DNA of 64,000 bases from Drosophila persimilis. Taxonomy: Eukaryota; Arthropoda; Insecta; Diptera; Drosophilidae. Below are positions 60,028-64,000 of the stretch, piece by piece (the stretch's first letter is position 1; each line of letters opens with the position of its first letter). Where the stretch lies: positions 1 through 64,000 of the forward strand of contig NW_020825374.1 of assembly GCF_003286085.1 (NCBI RefSeq), in the 5' to 3' direction. The translations under genes were made by a program, and so were the position numbers. A model generated the notes under the pieces. It saw only the letters and a program-made list of their open reading frames with translations, searched no databases and was not told the origin of the DNA.

Positions 60028-60242
60028 ATACATAGCTCGTATTTTTCCAAATTATTAATTGAAACTTCCGTTTCATTAATTTTGTTTACACTCTGTTCCT
60101 TCCTACAGGAGGTAAATCAGAATTTTTATTTTGCTACCTTTATCTGTCAGTGAACTAGATACTTGCTCAGTCTCAAAGGAGCTGGTTTAACTCTGTGCTC
60201 TTACCACAGGGGGAAACAACGGAGAGTCTCAAAGGACCAAAA
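60028..60242 (-). other. roo-like primer-binding site and leader start (minus)
   Basis: Reverse complement matches 19753-19965: TTTTGGTCCTTTGAGAC directly after the LTR, then the leader to AATACGAGCTA, where the 17.6-like LTR cuts in. Confidence 0.75.
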
Positions 60243-60691
60243 TGTTAAGACCTTAATAGAAAAGTCTAGACATTTGCGAGTTGAGTTGTAAATTCAAAAT
60301 TTTAAATTTTATTCTTAAAATCAGAGCCTTATGTGTGATTTGACAATGGGGTAGGAGGTACATTTTTGTATTCTATAATTATCGTTAGACCTACGCAAAG
60401 GATACATTTTAATGCTGGTGTCTATTTGAGTGCATGCTTACATTAGTGTTATTTTAGGACTGCATTGGTTAGCTAAGTTCTCCACTTGTGTTTTGTTGTA
60501 GTATCTTTTAATGGGTTACAGATCTTTGTTTACACCCGAACTGTCCTTACTTATCTACTTTATGTGATTTCTTTAGAGATCCATTTTTTGGATACATGAG
60601 TGAATGTGTACAATAATATGTTTATGTCTGAGCATTCAGCAAGGGGCCGAAAGTGGCATGATTTCGACGATAATATGTTCATGTTTGAACA
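60243..60691 (-). repeat. roo-like LTR (minus), shared between two element bodies
   Basis: About 449 bp, TGTTCAAACATGAAC...TTAACA. On its 5' side lies the env 3' end of one element; on its 3' side lie the primer-binding site and leader of another. A local duplication of the ATGCCACTTTCGGCCC unit occurs at its start (60640-60715). Confidence 0.8.
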
Positions 60692-60810
60692 TTCTGCAAA
60701 GGGCCGAAAGTGGCATGGTTTGTAATTTGATTCTTGTGATCCTTTTTGTGTGCATTTTCTTTATACATACATAGCTATAATTAGAAGTACAGATAATCAT
60801 TTACAGTCAA

Positions 60811-61242
60811 TTACATTGGGTAGGGAAGTGCTATCGTTTGTAGTCTTCGTGCTACTTTAATTCTTCTTATGGCATAGATTATTAATATTATTATTATTAT
60901 GATTCCGATAATCAAGGCCGCATGTCCAGAAACATGATGGAACTTAAGTCATTTTAAATCATGATGACCTTCTTTTAACAATTTTAGTTCGTGTCTTAAC
61001 TTATCCATTTCTTCTGTGTGGTTACTTAATGGTACTGTTAATGGATTCCAAACAATTTTTGGTATTTTACTTATATTACTTATATAAAAGGATGATAATA
61101 AAATGACCTGGTGTTAATACATCCAGATCGTCAATATCATTTGTAGCTGTATACAAAGGGTGTGAATTTAGTACCGCTTGAATTTGACATAATTGAGTTT
61201 CCATTTCCTCATAGGTTAAATAATTGTACCCAATTACCCTTT
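60811..61242 (-). pseudogene. roo-like integrase remnant and Env C-terminus
   Basis: From 61242 downward the minus strand reads VIGYNYLTYEEMETQLCQI, LNSHPLY and LDVLTPGHFII (integrase), which then fuses after a deletion to an env-like tail (PKIVWNPLTVPLSNH). After a stop at 60949-60951 a strong membrane anchor follows (AALIIGIIIIIILIIYAI), then a basic tail ending at 60811. roo-type BEL elements carry such an env-like ORF. Confidence 0.72.
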
Positions 61243-62006
61243 TTATACCCGATACTCAAAATGAGTATTGGGGTATATTAGATTTGTGGTGAAAGTGGAT
61301 GTGTGTAACGTCCAGAAGGAATCGTTTCCGACCCCATATATATTCTTGATCAGCATCAATAGCCGAGTCGATTGAGCCCTGTCTGTCTGTCCGTCTGTCC
61401 GTCCGTCCGTCCGTCCGTCCGTCTGTCCGTGCCCTTCAGCGCCTAGTGCTCAAAGACTATAAGAGCTCGAGCAACGATGTTTTGGATCCAGACTAGTCTA
61501 TCCAGAATAGTTCAAAACTTTGCCCTGCACACTTCCGCCCCCGCAAAGGACGAAAATCTAGGGCATCCACAAATCTCAGAGACTATTAACGCTAGAGTAA
61601 CCAAATTTAGTATCCGCACTCCTGTTAGATCTCACTATAAAACGTATATCTCAAAATTTCGCCCCACCCCCTTCCGACCACACAAAGAACGAAAATCTGT
61701 TGCATCCACAATATTGCAGATTTGAGAAAACTAAAACGCAGAATCATAGATAATGACCATATCTATCAGATTGCTGAATCTGGACCAGATCAGATCATTT
61801 TTATAGCCATAAGGAACAAATCAATTTGCAGTGGCTACGCAGCGCCCGACGTCACGCTCAGACTGATTTTCTGTCTCTCTCGCACGCACTCTTTGTCGTG
61901 TCGTTTAATATTAGCTCCGTCTGCCGGAGGAGAGCCATACTGACTTAGTATCGGGTATAACTGTAGAGTTGCGGTGTCCGCAGCAACTCACAACGTTCCC
62001 CCTCGT
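61243..62006 (+). mobile_element. DINE-1/mini-me, internally deleted, in roo-like integrase
   Basis: Starts TTATACCCGATACTC, (GTCY)n at 61380-61430, ends with the hairpin and CCCCCTCGT at 62006. At 764 bp it is about 360 bp shorter than the other copies. The integrase text continues on both sides. Confidence 0.85.
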
Positions 62007-62290
62007 TAAGTGATATTTCACTGATTTTACCCCAGCTTTCCAAATAACGCCGAACCACACGAAGGTCCTGGCGGGGGAATGAAGTGCCACTCGATCTGTC
62101 CTCTTTCTAATATTGGCTCCACTATTATATTGTCCTTAATGGCTCTTTGGTATTCCTCGTCTAATTTGCGCGAAGATCCCACAAGTTTGGTTCCATTATC
62201 GGAAAATATTTGTGCACATTTTTCTCTTCTTGAGAAAAATCTTCTAAGCCCAGCTAGAAATGCATCTGAAGTAAGATCGCTGATCTTCCC
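62007..62290 (-). pseudogene. roo-like integrase fragment (minus)
   Basis: Minus strand reads SDLTSDAFLAGLRRFFSRRE, QIFSDNGTKLVGS (second catalytic Asp) and QIEWHFIPP, then in a shifted frame AGVKSVKYHL up to the DINE-1. The catalytic Glu region is changed by the frame break near 62040. It joins the non-LTR element without a visible duplication at about 62290. Confidence 0.82.
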
Positions 62291-63757
62291 TTCCTGCGTT
62301 GTGAGACTTCGTTTAGAAAGGCTGAGCCCAAGTGTAGTAGCCTTCTTCTGCTGAGAGCTGGACAGGAGGAGAACAGGTGTTCCACTGTCTCCTCCTCTAC
62401 AGCTATGGCAAAAGTCATTATGTGGGGCCCTCAGCCTGTTTGCGTGGGTGCCTATTAGCCAGTGCCCCGTGAGGGAATGTATGACTACGCTGCACCTTTT
62501 CCTGCCTAGCTTGTAGAGCTTGTCAATGGTCGGACATGTTTGCCGAGTTATGCGACATCGTGGCACAATTTGCCACATATCGTTTGTTAGTCGCTTGTAT
62601 TGCTCTTTTATAATAGGCTTACAGGTAGCCATTGGCATACAGATATCCTCCTTGTCTTGGAGAAGGGGAATGTAGTGACAGATCTGGCCAGCTCGTCCGC
62701 CCTCGATGTCCCGGTGGCCCGGGACCCAAATCAGGCTAATAGCAAATTGCTGAGCCATCTCGTGCAGAGATTTGCGGCAGTCTGCCACGATGGCCGAGTT
62801 CGAGAAAATCGCACTTAGCGATTTGATCGCAGCCTGGCTATCGCTATAAATGTTTAGCTTGGTTGCCGTAACGGCCGCTTGCAGACAGTCTAGAGCCTCC
62901 CTGATTGCTATTACTTCCGCTTGAAAGACGCTGCAGTGATCTGGGAGCCTGAAGGAATGCCTTATGTTTAGCTGTTCAGAGTAGATTCCTCCTCCGCCTC
63001 TGTCGTCTAGCTTCGATCCATCCATGAAGATGTTTATGGCCCATCTGGGCCTGGAATTCCCTCGAGCCATTCGTCTCTGTGAGGGATGATTGTGTTGAAT
63101 GGAGTAACTGTGTACTCTCTTCGAACTTGGTAGTCCGTTTTTGAGGGGACGGTAGTGCTATTATTTAATATGGCTGGAGACCTATGCACTGTGTCACCCA
63201 TTGATTTAAGTCTCTTAAACGTATTGCTGCTTCTGCCCGTTCCTTTTCTGCGAGGTCAAGGCTTTGGAGGCATATTCTCTGGCATCCAGCGCATCATTTG
63301 GGGTGGTGCAAAGAGCTCCGCTGAAGCATAGAGCGGCAGCTCGCTGAACTTTGCCCAGTTGCTTGGTGATCGCCCTTTTTGATAGGGGCGTCCACCACAC
63401 CGTAACTCCGTAGAGTAGTATTGGTGTAACTATAGCTAGATATATCCTTTGGACTATGCTTTTTTGCATGTGTAGAGTGCATTCGTTGCCTTCTCCACTC
63501 TGTCTTTGACATTCGCTAAAGGAGAGCCTGCATCCATGTAATATTGGTGGGTTGAGGGGCGGAACCTTGTATTTATTTGTGAATAATACGAGTTCCGTTT
63601 TTGACGGATTTAATCCCAGGCCGTGCGATTCTGTTCATTCCGACAGTTGCGCTAGCTTTGCAGTCATTAAGTCGCACAGTGTTTGGGGTTTTTTTCCCGA
63701 GAAGATAATCGCAACGTCGTCCGCATAGGCCACGACTTTGCAGCCCTTGGCAGACTT
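62291..63757 (-). pseudogene. RNase H-bearing non-LTR retrotransposon, 3' half
   Basis: From 63757 downward: RT motif C (VVAYADDVAIIFSG, intact YADD), LNPSKTELVLF in a shifted frame, the thumb (ILLYGVTVWWTPL, VQRAAALCFSGAL), then RNase H with IFMDGSKLDDRGGGGIYSE, FQAEVIAIREAL, YSDSQAA and WVPGHRDIEG. A C-terminal zinc motif starts CHSCRGGD and then shifts frame. The clade is I/LOA/R1-like; it is not the same family as the LOA element at 29088. The 5' half is absent. Confidence 0.78.
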
Positions 63758-64000
63758 GGCAGGAGCGGAACGCGCACCATGGGATGTTGCCGCCGGGACC
63801 CGTCGGGAAACGACTCGCGTCCCCAGCTGAGACGGGAACAGCCGGGCACGACGCTTCCTCAGACAACCAAATAAGAAACCCGCTACAAGTACACGACGGC
63901 CGGATAATGGCAAGAATGACCATCGGAGGACGGCGCGCGGAAGCCACGGTCGACACCGGGGCGTCCCGAAGCTTCATCAACGCCGACCTCGCCCGCAAGC
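63758..64000 (+). pseudogene. Ty3/gypsy gag end and protease start, runs off the window
   Basis: A GC-rich stretch unlike its surroundings. From about 63880 the plus strand reads HDGRIMARMTIGGRRAEA, then VDTGASRSFINADLARK, a retropepsin active site with the Asp at 63952. The upstream part is a basic Pro/Arg/Gln-rich linker typical of a gag C-terminus. The reading is open to the window edge, so whether it is intact cannot be judged. Confidence 0.65.

Noticed and set aside
62027..63070. 347-residue minus-strand frame taken as one fusion protein (RNase H plus integrase)
   Set aside because: It joins a non-LTR RNase H to a BEL integrase at about 62290 through a chance in-frame junction of two truncated elements, after a frameshift in the zinc region. 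A functional fusion gene is unlikely.
1..64000. tRNA, rRNA or single-copy host genes
   Set aside because: I found no cloverleaf with an anticodon loop, no rRNA-like stretch and no frame that could not be explained by transposable elements; a tRNAscan and BLAST search would confirm.

Overview
This window contains no recognisable host gene. It is a dense, multi-level nest of transposable elements with the look of Drosophila heterochromatin. The grounds are an intact gypsy (mdg4)-type errantivirus, roo-like BEL elements, mini-me/DINE-1 elements with the diagnostic (TA)n core (GTCY)n layout, a LOA-type non-LTR element, a 17.6/297-like element, a P/1360-like MITE and a ~2.15 kb Ulysses-like LTR. 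LTRs of that size are known from Ulysses of D. virilis, so a virilis-group or related species is plausible, but this is inference.

Layout, left to right. 1-3380 (+): Ulysses-like pol remnant and 3'-truncated LTR. 3381-12101: first copy of a chimeric block (roo-like BEL gag-pol, a reverse DINE-1, a micropia/mdg3-like gag-pol), with an extra DINE-1 at 5144-6267. 12136-13168 (-): Helentron Rep fragment with HUH and two-tyrosine motifs. 13172-29087 (+): roo-like element whose 5' LTR is split by a complete 6.1 kb BEL element (13489-19624); its body continues into the second copy of the chimeric block (21249-28835) and the micropia-like 3' LTR. 29088-34171 (+): LOA-clade non-LTR retrotransposon whose 5' end folds as an HDV-like ribozyme. 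34172-34549: gypsy-type integrase scrap. 34550-37557 (+): 17.6-like copy A.

37556-53973 (-): a BEL/Pao element split by a Ulysses-like solo LTR (37849-49080). Three later insertions lie inside that LTR: a P/1360-like MITE, the full-length gypsy provirus (40296-47825) and an 809-bp MITE. 54594-60023 (+): 17.6-like copy B with env and 3' LTR, carrying a 306-bp solo LTR of another family. 60028-62290 (-): roo-like LTR, env 3' end and integrase with a DINE-1 insertion. 62291-63757 (-): RNase H-bearing non-LTR fragment. 63758-64000 (+): start of a Ty3/gypsy protease.

Most elements are dead. The gypsy provirus is the exception: its LTRs look identical and gag and pol are open, although env carries a frameshift before its membrane anchor. 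The nesting order can be read from target duplications and from empty sites in the paralogous copies. Fragments of many families in both orientations around one young errantivirus would suit a piRNA-producing locus, but the sequence alone cannot show that.
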